A DNA stretch of 64,000 bases. Origin: Labilithrix sp. (GTDB lineage Bacteria; Myxococcota_A; Polyangia; Polyangiales; Polyangiaceae). The position numbers and the translations under genes are program-made. Below the pieces are notes generated by a model, which made no database searches, had not been told where the DNA came from, and saw nothing but the letters and a program-made list of their open reading frames with translations. Of this stretch, positions 1 to 7,904 are shown in pieces (position 1 is the stretch's first letter; each line of letters starts with the position of its first letter). The DNA lies in the NCBI GenBank assembly GCA_019637155.1, contig JAHBWE010000025.1, positions 1 to 64,000 of the forward strand. Reading direction: 5' to 3'.

Positions 1-13
1 AGGCCGCATGACC

Positions 14-48
14 GACTCGGGTTTGCCCGATAGGGCGAAACCCGAGTC
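14..48. other. Long GC-rich hairpin (stem-loop)
   Basis: An 11-bp perfect inverted repeat (14-24 with 38-48) continues inward as a 4-bp GCCC/GGGC stem around a GATA loop, with one bulged G at 37. There is no T-run after it. It could be a factor-independent terminator remnant of a gene to the left of the window, or a structured leader of the gene starting at 183. The sequence shows only the structure. Confidence 0.5.
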
Positions 49-182
49 TGAGTCGCGCGATCCGGCGCGAGGCCTCGGGGGATGGATGGTTTGGGATCTT
101 CCGTGGAAAGTGGATGGATCTGTGCTGAATCATTGATGATTTAAGGGTGCGAGGGCGGCGGCGCGGTGGTACGTGCGCGCAC

Positions 183-1724
183 ATGACGAACCGGCTCGGT
201 CTCGCGCTCGTTGGGTCCATCCTCGTGGCGGCTGCGGTCAGCGCGTGCAGCACGGACGTCGACGAACGCACCGACGTCGCCGAGAACGCGGTCGGCGGCG
301 ACTGCGGCGGGGCGGGGCAGGCGTGCTGCGCGACGGGGCCGCGGTGCGAGGGCGAGCTCGGGTGCTCGGGCGGCGTCTGCGCGGACATCGACGCGGACAT
401 GGTCGCGTACACCGAGTACTGCAAGGAGCAGCTCGGGTTCGCGAACCCGCGCGTGAAGATGGCGTACATGAGCTGCTTCGACGCGGCGGCGGCGGACGGG
501 TCGCGCGTCGCGACGGGGCGGCAGGCGCTGCTCACGCTCTCGCGGCGCGACGCGGACGGGAACGTCACGAAGCACGACCTCGCGACGGAGCCGGAGACGT
601 GGGACCGGATGTTCGGCGGCGGCGGGCACACGTCGGAGGGTTGCGACAACCCGAACTACCTCCAGAGCCGCTGCGACCCCTACTACCGGCTCAACGTCTT
701 CAAGCCCGATCCGGGGAACAACGACATCACGGCGGCGATCCACTGCCGGTCCGACGGATCGAAGCCGACCGGGAGCGTGCTCGCCGACGCGCGGCGGCGC
801 GCGTACGAAGAGGCGCCGGCGTCGATGAGCGCGTCGGAGCGCGAGCGGCTCTTCGATCTGTGGAACGACTCGAACGAGGTCGTCCTCACGATGACGAACA
901 CGCGCACCGGCAAGGCGTGCTTCTTCCACGCGAAGAGCCCGTACTTCGGGAGCCACTTCCCCGCGCCGGACGACGAGACGGACCTCACCCAGCCCGGCGC
1001 CGCGAGCGCGGTGTGGGACGAGCTGCCGGTCACGCCGCCGTTCTCGGAGAGCGACTCGCTCCACCGCTCGGAGTGGCTCCGCAACGGCAAGAACGCGTGG
1101 CAGCGCCCCGACTACATGCGCTGCGTCGGCTGCCACGACTCCGGGCCGTTCATGCATGATCCGTTCATCGACTCGACGAACATCGACGGCGTCGACTACC
1201 TCCCGCGCGATCGCGCGAACCGCCCGTACCTCCCGCTCGGATGGCAGGGGCGCAACCCGAAGAAGTTCCTCAAGACGGGGCCGGTGCGCGAGCCCTCCGG
1301 CGAGCTCGGCGTCCAGAAGTGCACGATGTGCCATCAGATGGGGACCGACAGCCAGTGCGGGAATTGGTTCGATCGCGCGGTCGGCTGGAGCTTCCCGTGG
1401 AGCTCGTCGGAGGAGTCGAAGCGCGACGAGGCGCTGAAGCGCTACATGCCGTTCGAGCACGGCTTCGAGGACACCGCCGGCTTCTACGCCGAGTACGGCG
1501 CGAGCATCGACGCGATGAAGTGCTGCTGCGAGCACCAGAATTGGCGCGGCTGCAAGACGGTGCCCGCCGCGACGCCGATGGCGGCCGGCACCGAAGGCAC
1601 CGACGCGCGATCGTGCACCGAGTCGACGTGCGGCGCCTGGAACCAGGACTGCTGCAACGGCACGAGCTGCAACCACTCGGGCCTGACGTGCCGCGCCGGC
1701 ACGTGCAAGTTCAAGGACGAGTAG
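183..1724 (+). CDS. Diheme c-type cytochrome-like lipoprotein
   Basis: A 513-residue secreted lipoprotein. The N-terminus is a signal peptide with a lipobox, with Cys22 after VSA. Two CxxCH haem c-binding motifs are visible, CVGCH at 314-318 and CTMCH at 380-384, so it probably carries two covalent haems and moves electrons at the cell surface. The last ~40 residues are very Cys-rich (CCNGTSCNHSGLTC), like the small disulphide modules common in myxobacterial surface proteins. An upstream in-frame GTG at 147 would place an Arg-rich stretch before the signal peptide, so ATG 183 is preferred. The 3' end overlaps the convergent gene at 1711 by 14 bp. I do not recognise the family outside the haem motifs. 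The substrate is unknown. Confidence 0.75.
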   Translation: MTNRLGLALVGSILVAAAVSACSTDVDERTDVAENAVGGDCGGAGQACCATGPRCEGELGCSGGVCADIDADMVAYTEYCKEQLGFANPRVKMAYMSCFDAAAADGSRVATGRQALLTLSRRDADGNVTKHDLATEPETWDRMFGGGGHTSEGCDNPNYLQSRCDPYYRLNVFKPDPGNNDITAAIHCRSDGSKPTGSVLADARRRAYEEAPASMSASERERLFDLWNDSNEVVLTMTNTRTGKACFFHAKSPYFGSHFPAPDDETDLTQPGAASAVWDELPVTPPFSESDSLHRSEWLRNGKNAWQRPDYMRCVGCHDSGPFMHDPFIDSTNIDGVDYLPRDRANRPYLPLGWQGRNPKKFLKTGPVREPSGELGVQKCTMCHQMGTDSQCGNWFDRAVGWSFPWSSSEESKRDEALKRYMPFEHGFEDTAGFYAEYGASIDAMKCCCEHQNWRGCKTVPAATPMAAGTEGTDARSCTESTCGAWNQDCCNGTSCNHSGLTCRAGTCKFKDE

Positions 1725-2262
1725 GCGCAGGGCGGCGGTTCGTGCGCGTCTCGCGCACGCAGATGCCGGCGCAGTCGTCGTCGCGCTCGCGGCTGCACGC
1801 GCCGGGGCGCGGATCGTCGGCGCAGACCATGCCCTCGGGGCACGCCCAGCCGGAGTAGCCTTCGCAGCGCGCGATCGTCACGCACACGCCGGTGCAGTCG
1901 AGGGCGTTCGCGGCCTTGCACGCGCCGGGACGCGGGTCGTCGGCGCAGACCATGTCCTCCGGGCACTGCCAGCCCGCGATGCCGTCGCAGCGCGTGAGCA
2001 TCGACGAGCTCGCGCGGTTGCTACTGCACGTGACCCACTTCGAGGTGCGGCTTCGATGGATGTCGCAGCCCTCGGCGCAGCCGAGCGAGTCGCAGGCGTC
2101 CTTCGCGTGCGCGAAACACTTCTCGTTCGCCTTGAGCTCCTCCGGCGCGCAGTCGACGGGGCCGTCGACGTTGCGCGGATCGACGGGGGCCTTGGGATAG
2201 GCCTTCGTGCATGCGACGAGGGAGAGGAAGCCAAGGACGAAGAGCGAAGCGGTGCGGTTCAT
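1711..2262 (-). CDS. Cys-rich repeat lipoprotein
   Basis: A 183-residue lipoprotein with its lipobox at LVAC and Cys18. The second half holds two tandem modules of about 38 residues. Each reads roughly C-x5-GW-x-CP-x2-MVCADDPRPGAC-x6-DC-x-G-x-CV. The motif MVCADDPRPGAC is identical in both copies, so this is a recent internal duplication. The pattern resembles the eight-cysteine cluster modules frequent in Polyangiales lipoproteins, presumably disulphide-bonded on the cell surface. It is the last gene of the minus-strand run that begins with the TetR gene at 5145. Molecular function is unknown. Confidence 0.8.
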   Translation of the reverse strand: MNRTASLFVLGFLSLVACTKAYPKAPVDPRNVDGPVDCAPEELKANEKCFAHAKDACDSLGCAEGCDIHRSRTSKWVTCSSNRASSSMLTRCDGIAGWQCPEDMVCADDPRPGACKAANALDCTGVCVTIARCEGYSGWACPEGMVCADDPRPGACSRERDDDCAGICVRETRTNRRPAPTRP

Positions 2263-2313
2263 GCCGCGACGAACGGGAGCGCGCCGGCGGCGGTTACACG
2301 CGCGCGCGTGCTT

Positions 2314-2421
2314 TCAGATTCCGCCGTGCATCGTCGCGCCGCCGACCACCGTCGCGCGCACGCGGGTGCCGCGTTCATCCATGATGCGCACGTCGGCGTT
2401 CTCGAGGCGGATGGCGGTCAC
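2314..2421 (-). CDS. Small hypothetical ORF (35 aa)
   Basis: A 35-codon frame starts with GTG 10 bp after the stop of the ferritin-like gene and ends at TGA 2314-2316. It begins VTAIRLENADVRIMDE and ends VVGGATMHGGI. Codon third positions are mostly G/C, as in real genes here, and the position suggests coupling to the gene upstream. It is too short to assign by eye and may be a chance frame. Conservation in related genomes would decide. Confidence 0.35.
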   Translation of the reverse strand: MTAIRLENADVRIMDERGTRVRATVVGGATMHGGI

Positions 2422-2431
2422 GGTTCGTCGC

Positions 2432-3280
2432 TCAGTCGCTCACGAGGGGCGCGATGCGGGAGCGATCGGGGACGATGCCGAAGCGCGCGAGGGGGGCGAG
2501 GACGTCGTCCTCGATCGCGCGGCGGGCGCGCTCTTTGTAGAGGGAGGACTCGGTCCACCCGAGCTCGCGGATGTGCTCGAGGCGGTAGCCTTCGGTCGTG
2601 AGGCCGTCGGTGACGCGGCTCTGGAGCCTTTGCCAGAGCGGCGCGAGGCTCGCGATCGTGTCGACGGTGACGCCGGCGAGGCGGGCGCGCTCGGCGTCGT
2701 CGAGGCGGTCCTCCGCCCACGCGAGCCAGAGGAAGCCGAGGCGGCCGTGCGGCGCTTCGTCCTTCACGATACGCTCGAGGACGGCCTTCGTGAGCGGGTG
2801 CGTCGCGGAGCCGAACGCGCTCGCGAGCATCGGCAGGCTGAACGCCTCCGCCACGCAGCAGACGTGGACGACGAGCTGGTTCGCGCGCTGGAGCGGGGAG
2901 AGCGCGGGGTCGGGGCGCGCGTGGAGGTTCGTGAAGTCGATCGTGTACGGGGCGCCGCCGCCGAGCTCCATCGCGATGCGGCTCGTGAGCTCGACGTGGA
3001 GGATCTCGTCCGCGATGAAGTCGCTCGCCATGCCGACGAGGTCGATCGGCGCCTTCGCCTCGAGCATCGCGCCGATCAGATCGGCGAACGCGGACGCGGT
3101 GCAGTACTCGTTGTACGCGGCCTCGGTCCACGAGATGCGGGAGCGATCGACGAGCGCGGCGGGGTAGCGGCTCGGGTCGAGCGTGCCCCACGGCATCTCC
3201 TCGACGCCGGGGCGCACCTTGCGGAAGTGGTGCTCCGCGACGCCGCCCAGCCACTCGAGATCGAACGGCTCGCGCGTCAC
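2432..3280 (-). CDS. Ferritin-like diiron protein
   Basis: A 282-residue, largely helical protein with the two metal-binding signatures of the ferritin-like/diiron fold: ExxH at E92-H95 (DEILHVE) and again at E175-H178 (KDEAPHG). Further glutamates (E53 or E58, and E145 in CVAEAF) can supply the bridging carboxylates. No signal peptide is present, so it is cytoplasmic. It could be a diiron oxidase or oxygenase rather than an iron store, since storage ferritins are near 160-180 residues. The GTG start (3278-3280) overlaps the TGA of the Pro-rich lipoprotein gene, so translation is coupled. The substrate cannot be read from sequence. Confidence 0.7.
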   Translation of the reverse strand: MTREPFDLEWLGGVAEHHFRKVRPGVEEMPWGTLDPSRYPAALVDRSRISWTEAAYNEYCTASAFADLIGAMLEAKAPIDLVGMASDFIADEILHVELTSRIAMELGGGAPYTIDFTNLHARPDPALSPLQRANQLVVHVCCVAEAFSLPMLASAFGSATHPLTKAVLERIVKDEAPHGRLGFLWLAWAEDRLDDAERARLAGVTVDTIASLAPLWQRLQSRVTDGLTTEGYRLEHIRELGWTESSLYKERARRAIEDDVLAPLARFGIVPDRSRIAPLVSD

Positions 3281-3519
3281 TTCTTGGTCGGCGGCGGGAG
3301 GGGCGCCTCGGCGTCGTAGTGGACGCCCTTCGGGTTCGCGGGCGGCGGCGGTGGGGGTGGCGTGGGCGTGGGCGTGGGCGCCGCGTCTTGCTCGTACGCG
3401 ATCGATCCTTTTGGGTTGCCCGGCGGCGGAGGTGGCGGAGCGTCCTCCTTCTTGCAGGCGGTGATGAGGCCGGCGGTCGTCAGCGCTTTCGTGATGAGGA
3501 GGAATTTCCGCGGGCGCAT
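3277..3519 (-). CDS. Small Pro-rich lipoprotein
   Basis: An 80-residue protein with a short signal peptide and lipobox (LITAC, then KKED). The mature part is low-complexity proline with two copies of a motif: GNPKGSIAYEQDAAP, then ANPKGVHYDAEAP, separated by a TPTPTP/poly-Pro stretch. The ATG at 3517-3519 was chosen because it leads directly into the signal peptide; a longer in-frame extension upstream is Arg/Ser-rich and unlikely. The stop overlaps the start of the ferritin-like gene. The role is probably an envelope linker or spacer. No enzyme domain is visible. Confidence 0.7.
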   Translation of the reverse strand: MRPRKFLLITKALTTAGLITACKKEDAPPPPPPGNPKGSIAYEQDAAPTPTPTPPPPPPPANPKGVHYDAEAPLPPPTKK

Positions 3520-3538
3520 GACGCCGAGCGTACGCGGC

Positions 3539-4504
3539 TCACCAGCGCGTGTCGCGGAGGAACAGCTCGCCGTCGAGTGTCTCGGCGAAGGACGGCGCGC
3601 TGCCGGCGGCGACGAAGCGGGTGACGGCGCCGAGCACCTCGGGCGCGCGGAGGATCGCGTTGTGTCCGAGCCCGCTCGTCTCGAGGTACATCCCGAACGG
3701 CGCGGCGTCGGCGAGGGCACGTCCGGTCGCGGGGGTGACGACGGTGTCGTCTTTGTCGTGCACGACGAGGAGCGGCGCGTAGAGCTTCGTCGCGTCGTGG
3801 AGGGCGTCGAGGTCGGCGATGCGGAGCCCGTACCGCTGCTCGACGCGGGCGACCATCGCGTCGCGCACGCCGTCGTCGAGGCGGAGGACCTTCGAGAAGG
3901 TCTGCACGAACTTCGCGGGGGTGCGCGGCGGCGCGATGAGCGCGAACCGCTCCGCCTCGAGGCCGAACCGCGTCGCGAGGAGCGCGGCGGCGCCGCCGAC
4001 GGAGTGACCGATCACGGCGTGGATCGGACCGAGCTGCTTCGCGACCGCGGCGACGGCGTGGGCGTGATCGACGACGGACGCGCGGGGGAGGGGAGCGTCG
4101 CCGTGTCCGGGCGCGTCGAAGGTGACGACGCGCAGGCCCTCCGCGAGCAGGGGCGGCACGAAGGCGGCGAGCTGCGAGCCGCGGCCTTCCCACCCGTGGA
4201 CGAGGAGCACGGTCTTGGGCGTGTCGAAGAGCCGCGCGCGCGGGGCGCCGGCGGGGCGCCAGGTCCAGGCGGGGAGCCAGCCGCCCTCGACGTCGACGCG
4301 GGCACGGCGCGCGCCGGCGAGCGCGGTCTTCTCCCAGAACGGTCGTTCGTGCCGCCGCGCGGTGAGGAAGAGGCGCTCCGCCCACATCGCAGCAAGGCTC
4401 GGGGCGTGGGGCGACAGCCACCGCAGGCCTGCGCGGGTGGCCTCCAAGCTCCGATTCTTAGAACGAACGATCGTGCTATTTTTAGACGTGGCGGAACCGC
4501 TCAT
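3539..4504 (-). CDS. Alpha/beta hydrolase
   Basis: A 321-residue alpha/beta-fold hydrolase. The oxyanion strand is VHGWEG (102-107) and the nucleophile elbow is GHSVGG, with Ser168. The likely acid is Asp252/253 in HDKDDTVV and the base is His281 in GLGHN, which completes the catalytic triad. It lacks a signal peptide. The ATG at 4502-4504 was preferred to longer upstream frames, which overlap the TetR gene. It lies 32 bp downstream of that TetR gene on the same strand and is likely its regulatory target. An esterase or lipase-type role is plausible; the substrate is unknown. Confidence 0.8.
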   Translation of the reverse strand: MSGSATSKNSTIVRSKNRSLEATRAGLRWLSPHAPSLAAMWAERLFLTARRHERPFWEKTALAGARRARVDVEGGWLPAWTWRPAGAPRARLFDTPKTVLLVHGWEGRGSQLAAFVPPLLAEGLRVVTFDAPGHGDAPLPRASVVDHAHAVAAVAKQLGPIHAVIGHSVGGAAALLATRFGLEAERFALIAPPRTPAKFVQTFSKVLRLDDGVRDAMVARVEQRYGLRIADLDALHDATKLYAPLLVVHDKDDTVVTPATGRALADAAPFGMYLETSGLGHNAILRAPEVLGAVTRFVAAGSAPSFAETLDGELFLRDTRW

Positions 4505-4536
4505 GAGGCTTCTCCTGTTCGTGTCCGATGCCGGTG

Positions 4537-5145
4537 TCAGCGTTTGGTTGCGCGCGCGTCGGCGAGGACGCGATCGAACGACGCGCGCGCGCGTCTCTCC
4601 GCCGTCGTCGGGTCGACGATGCGGCGGAGGAAGTGGTAGCCGTAGGCGATCGAGAACAGCTCGTGGGCGAGCTGCTCGCAGTCGAGGTCCTTGCGGAAGT
4701 GCTTCTCTTCGATCGCGATGCGGGCGGCGCCGGCGAGGGTGCCGAGCCAGTCCTTCTGCGCCGACACGAGGAGGTCGTGCGCGGGGCCGGGCCGATCGTC
4801 GAGCTCGACGCTGGCCATCAGGAGCACGCATCCGCCGGGCAAGAAGTCCTGCTTCGACCACGCGAGCCAGAGGTCGACGAGCGCGCGGAGCCGCGGCTCC
4901 CCGCGCGGCTTCTTCAGCGCGGGCACGACGACGAGGGAGACGAACCGCTCCACCGCGGCCTCGAGGACGGCGACCTGCAGGTTCTCTTTGGACGAGAAGT
5001 GCGCGAAGAGCCCGCTCTTCGACATGCCCACCTGCTCGGCGAGCTTGCCGATCGTCAGCCCTTCGAGCCCGAGCGTGCTCGCGAGGGTGATCGCCGTGTC
5101 CAGCACGGCGGTCCGCGTCTCGGCTCCTTTCGTCACTCCGCTCAA
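4537..5145 (-). CDS. TetR/AcrR family regulator
   Basis: A 202-residue repressor of usual family length. The helix-turn-helix lies near residues 31-56 (TIGKLAEQVGMSKSG, then FAHFSSKENL), followed by a ligand-binding helical domain that differs from other TetRs, as usual. The start is TTG at 5145 or GTG at 5136. Neither has a strong ribosome site, and an inverted-repeat operator sits 3 bp before the TTG. It leads a minus-strand run with the hydrolase gene and probably represses itself and that gene. Confidence 0.85.
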   Translation of the reverse strand: MSGVTKGAETRTAVLDTAITLASTLGLEGLTIGKLAEQVGMSKSGLFAHFSSKENLQVAVLEAAVERFVSLVVVPALKKPRGEPRLRALVDLWLAWSKQDFLPGGCVLLMASVELDDRPGPAHDLLVSAQKDWLGTLAGAARIAIEEKHFRKDLDCEQLAHELFSIAYGYHFLRRIVDPTTAERRARASFDRVLADARATKR

Positions 5146-5147
5146 AT

Positions 5148-5163
5148 TAGAACGGTCGTTCTA
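5148..5163. promoter_or_regulatory. Putative TetR operator (inverted repeat)
   Basis: TAGAACG-GT-CGTTCTA, two perfect 7-bp inverted arms with a 2-bp spacer, lies immediately upstream of the TetR gene start at 5145. This is the usual place and form for autoregulation by a TetR repressor. A looser copy with a 6-bp spacer lies inside the 5' part of the hydrolase gene at 4459-4478. Confidence 0.6.
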
Positions 5164-5253
5164 TTTGTCAAGCGGCGACGCCGCGCGACTTCCCGCGAAG
5201 AATGGTTTGACGGGGGGGCCTGGGGCACGCTATTGAGCTTGGCCTCTCCGATT

Positions 5254-5325
5254 GGGCGGGTAGCTCAGCGGCAGAGCGCTGGCCTTACATGCCGGATGTC
5301 GCAGGTTCAAACCCTGTCCCGCCTA
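5254..5325 (+). tRNA. tRNA-Val (UAC)
   Basis: A complete cloverleaf of 72 nt. The acceptor stem is GGGCGGG/CCCGCCU, the D-arm GCUC...GAGC, the anticodon stem CUGGC/GCCGG with loop CUUACAU (anticodon UAC, valine), and the T-arm GCAGG-UUCAAAC-CCUGU. CCA is not encoded. It sits 40 bp before tRNA-Asp, probably in one transcript. Confidence 0.95.
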
Positions 5326-5364
5326 CCCTGAATCACGCACGCACGAAGAACGAAGCATCACATC

Positions 5365-5850
<486 letters not shown>

Positions 5851-5963
5851 CCCGCTTCGCGAGCGCTACGCTGCGGTTTGACATAAGAACACTACGCGGC
5901 GCCGCAAGACGGACAGGACCTCGAAGGAGCACGCTCACGACTTCGATGTGAAGCGCCCCCGCA

Positions 5964-6776
5964 TCAGAGCCGCTTCGCCACCAGGAGCGCCTCCCAGCCC
6001 CGAACGACGATACCGCCGGGCCCCCGCTCGCTTTCGAACGCCGTCGCAAGATCTCGGCGAAGCGAGGCGCGCAGGTCCTCAGGGACGATGCAGAAGAAGT
6101 TGCCAAACGAGCTGGCCTCTACGAAATCGAGCACGGCCTCGCCGCTCGCGTGCTCGCTCGCGCGGTAGGTGACGTGAAGCTCGACCAACTCGAGCCCACT
6201 TTCGAGGACCAAGAGCACGAGGTCGGTTGACGTGCAAGCGCGCGTGCCACCAGTGAGTGCGGAGAGGTCTGCGCGTCCGGCGTAAGGCGCTCGCTCTAGC
6301 AAGGGGCGCAGCATTCGAGAGATGGTGCCCGCGCCGGAGAGTTCCTGAGGATTGGTCGTCACTCCCACGCGCCCACCCGGTCGCAAGACGCGGCGAATCT
6401 CCGCGAGCGCCTTTGCCTTGTCCGACAGCCAATGAAAGACAGAAGCCATGACGACGGTGTCCATGCTCGCGTCGCAGAAGGCGCCGAGATCTTCCGCCTG
6501 CCCGATTTCGAAGCCTGCTGTGCCGCCACCGTGCGCGCGCGCTATGCCGATCCGCTCCTCGAGCGGGTCAATCCCCACGACGCTAGCTGTCGAGTCGAGA
6601 CGTTCTCCGATCCACCGCGTCAAACGTCCGGTCCCGCAACCAATATCCAGGACGCGGATGCCATCGCCGAGCCCGAGCCGCTCGACGAGACTCTTGCCTC
6701 CTTCGAACTGGAGATCGCTCAGCCGATCGTACGTTTCCGCGAGATGCCGACTGTCGTGCGCGAAAGAGATCGTCAT
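5964..6776 (-). CDS. Class I SAM-dependent methyltransferase
   Basis: A 270-residue methyltransferase of the UbiE/COQ5 type. Motif I is VLDIGCGTGRLTRW, followed by the acidic VVGIDPLEE, a motif near MDTVVMASVFHWL, and the post-motif VLRPGGRVGV. It is likely cytosolic and acts on a small molecule. ATG 6774-6776 overlaps the TGA of the upstream membrane-protein gene (ATGA), so the two are co-translated. Both lie downstream of the operator pair at 7111-7178 and should be regulated by the divergent TetR. The substrate is unknown. Confidence 0.85.
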   Translation of the reverse strand: MTISFAHDSRHLAETYDRLSDLQFEGGKSLVERLGLGDGIRVLDIGCGTGRLTRWIGERLDSTASVVGIDPLEERIGIARAHGGGTAGFEIGQAEDLGAFCDASMDTVVMASVFHWLSDKAKALAEIRRVLRPGGRVGVTTNPQELSGAGTISRMLRPLLERAPYAGRADLSALTGGTRACTSTDLVLLVLESGLELVELHVTYRASEHASGEAVLDFVEASSFGNFFCIVPEDLRASLRRDLATAFESERGPGGIVVRGWEALLVAKRL

Positions 6777-7099
6777 GCCTCTCCAGACGGCGCTTGTTGG
6801 ATGCGCGCGAGGGAGCGCGTTATCAGGAGCGACCAAGCCGCGAGCCCGAGACCAAATGCGCCCGCATCGACCGCGTTTCTTGGCTCGAAGTCTCCCACCC
6901 GCATGAGCAACGCGTACGCGACACCGAGATTGCCGAGCCCATAGAGGACGTTCACGCCCGAAGACGATTGCCCGCGGAACGGTGGCGAAGCGAAGGGCGT
7001 CGGAAACGTGCGTCCAAGGACACCCGAGACGAAATGAGGAACGAAGTTTGCCGAGAAGGCGCCCGAGAAAGAGTGAGCAACGAGGTGAAACCAGGCCAT
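6773..7099 (-). CDS. Small membrane protein
   Basis: A 108-residue hydrophobic protein with about three to four membrane segments (start to LVAHSFSGAFSANF, GVNVLYGLGNLGVAYALL, GAFGLGLAAWSLLI). The start ATG at 7097-7099 has a strong ribosome site (AGGAGG, 7104-7109). Its stop overlaps the methyltransferase start. It faces the TetR gene across a 104-bp region with two matching operators. Similar small membrane proteins beside TetR genes are often of unknown role; I assign none. Confidence 0.75.
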   Translation of the reverse strand: MAWFHLVAHSFSGAFSANFVPHFVSGVLGRTFPTPFASPPFRGQSSSGVNVLYGLGNLGVAYALLMRVGDFEPRNAVDAGAFGLGLAAWSLLITRSLARIQQAPSGEA

Positions 7100-7110
7100 G
7101 CAACCTCCTA

Positions 7111-7133
7111 GAAGGCAACTTGCAGTTGCCTTC
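7111..7133. promoter_or_regulatory. TetR operator copy 1
   Basis: A perfect 10-bp inverted repeat, GAAGGCAACT and AGTTGCCTTC, with a TGC spacer. It lies 12 bp upstream of the membrane-protein start and overlaps its ribosome-site region, so a bound repressor would block the minus-strand operon. Confidence 0.75.
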
Positions 7134-7155
7134 TGAAACTACCGCAGCCAGGCAA

Positions 7156-7178
7156 GATGGCAACTCGTTCTTGCCATC
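7156..7178. promoter_or_regulatory. TetR operator copy 2
   Basis: The same 23-bp design as copy 1: GATGGCAA and TTGCCATC arms around CTCGTTC. It lies 25 bp upstream of the TetR start. The two copies are centred 45 bp apart and can control both divergent transcripts. Confidence 0.7.
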
Positions 7179-7203
7179 CGGTCGACGTGCTATCCTGGCC
7201 GAC

Positions 7204-7845
7204 TTGACCGAGCGGATCGAGACGCGTCGAACGAGGGGCGTCCTTGGCGGGCGCAGCGAACGCGTCGTGAGGCAAGCGCTCCTAGCCACCGTCGCGGAGC
7301 TGGCCGATTCAGGTTACCGGGCATTCCGGATCGATGTCGTGAGCGCGGCGGCCGGACTCAACAAGACGACGATCTACCGGCGTTGGCCGAGCAAGGCGGT
7401 GCTCGTAGCGGCCGCCGTCGAGTGGATGCGTAGGTTCGTGCATGACGTGCCGTTGCCCGATACGGGCTCGCTCGAGCGTGACTTGGTCGAGGCCTTCCGG
7501 CGCAAAGAGGGCTTCAAGGATCGCGTTGAGGGAAAAGCTTGGGCACGGCTGCTAGCAGAGAAGAATGATCCGGAGGTCAGCGTCGCCATCGACGCCGCCG
7601 TCAAAGAGCGCAGCGCCGATTGGTATGCGATGGTCACGCGAGCGATCGCACGCGGCGAACTTCCGAAGGGTACTGACCCGCGCCTACTCCTGAGGATGCT
7701 CTCGGCAGTCATCGAAGCCTGGAACGCGCCTGCGTCGGGCCAGCTGAAGAGCGACTTGCTTGAAGTGGCCGTGCGCACCATTGTCGCTGGCGCGCGCTCG
7801 GGTTCGCTCGTTCGTTCGGGTGCGCCACGCCAACGAAGAAAGTAA
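7204..7845 (+). CDS. TetR family regulator (element cargo)
   Basis: A 213-residue regulator. The HTH is near residues 43-65 (IDVVSAAAGLNKTTIYRRW). The TTG at 7204 is chosen because upstream frame continuation would run through both operators and the divergent ribosome site; no ATG or GTG fits before the HTH. Codon use is less GC-biased than the neighbours, as elsewhere in the element. It is divergent from the membrane-protein/methyltransferase pair, and the operator pair between them makes it their likely repressor. Confidence 0.85.
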   Translation: MTERIETRRTRGVLGGRSERVVRQALLATVAELADSGYRAFRIDVVSAAAGLNKTTIYRRWPSKAVLVAAAVEWMRRFVHDVPLPDTGSLERDLVEAFRRKEGFKDRVEGKAWARLLAEKNDPEVSVAIDAAVKERSADWYAMVTRAIARGELPKGTDPRLLLRMLSAVIEAWNAPASGQLKSDLLEVAVRTIVAGARSGSLVRSGAPRQRRK

Positions 7846-7904
7846 GGCGCGAGTCGATCCGGCTTGCGAATGAAGACATATCGCGGTGGTTCTACATCAC
7901 GCGA

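Noticed and set aside
5964..7289. 441-codon version of the methyltransferase
   Set aside because: The added N-terminus reads across the membrane-protein gene, both operators and the divergent TetR start. ATG 6776 is coupled to the upstream stop.
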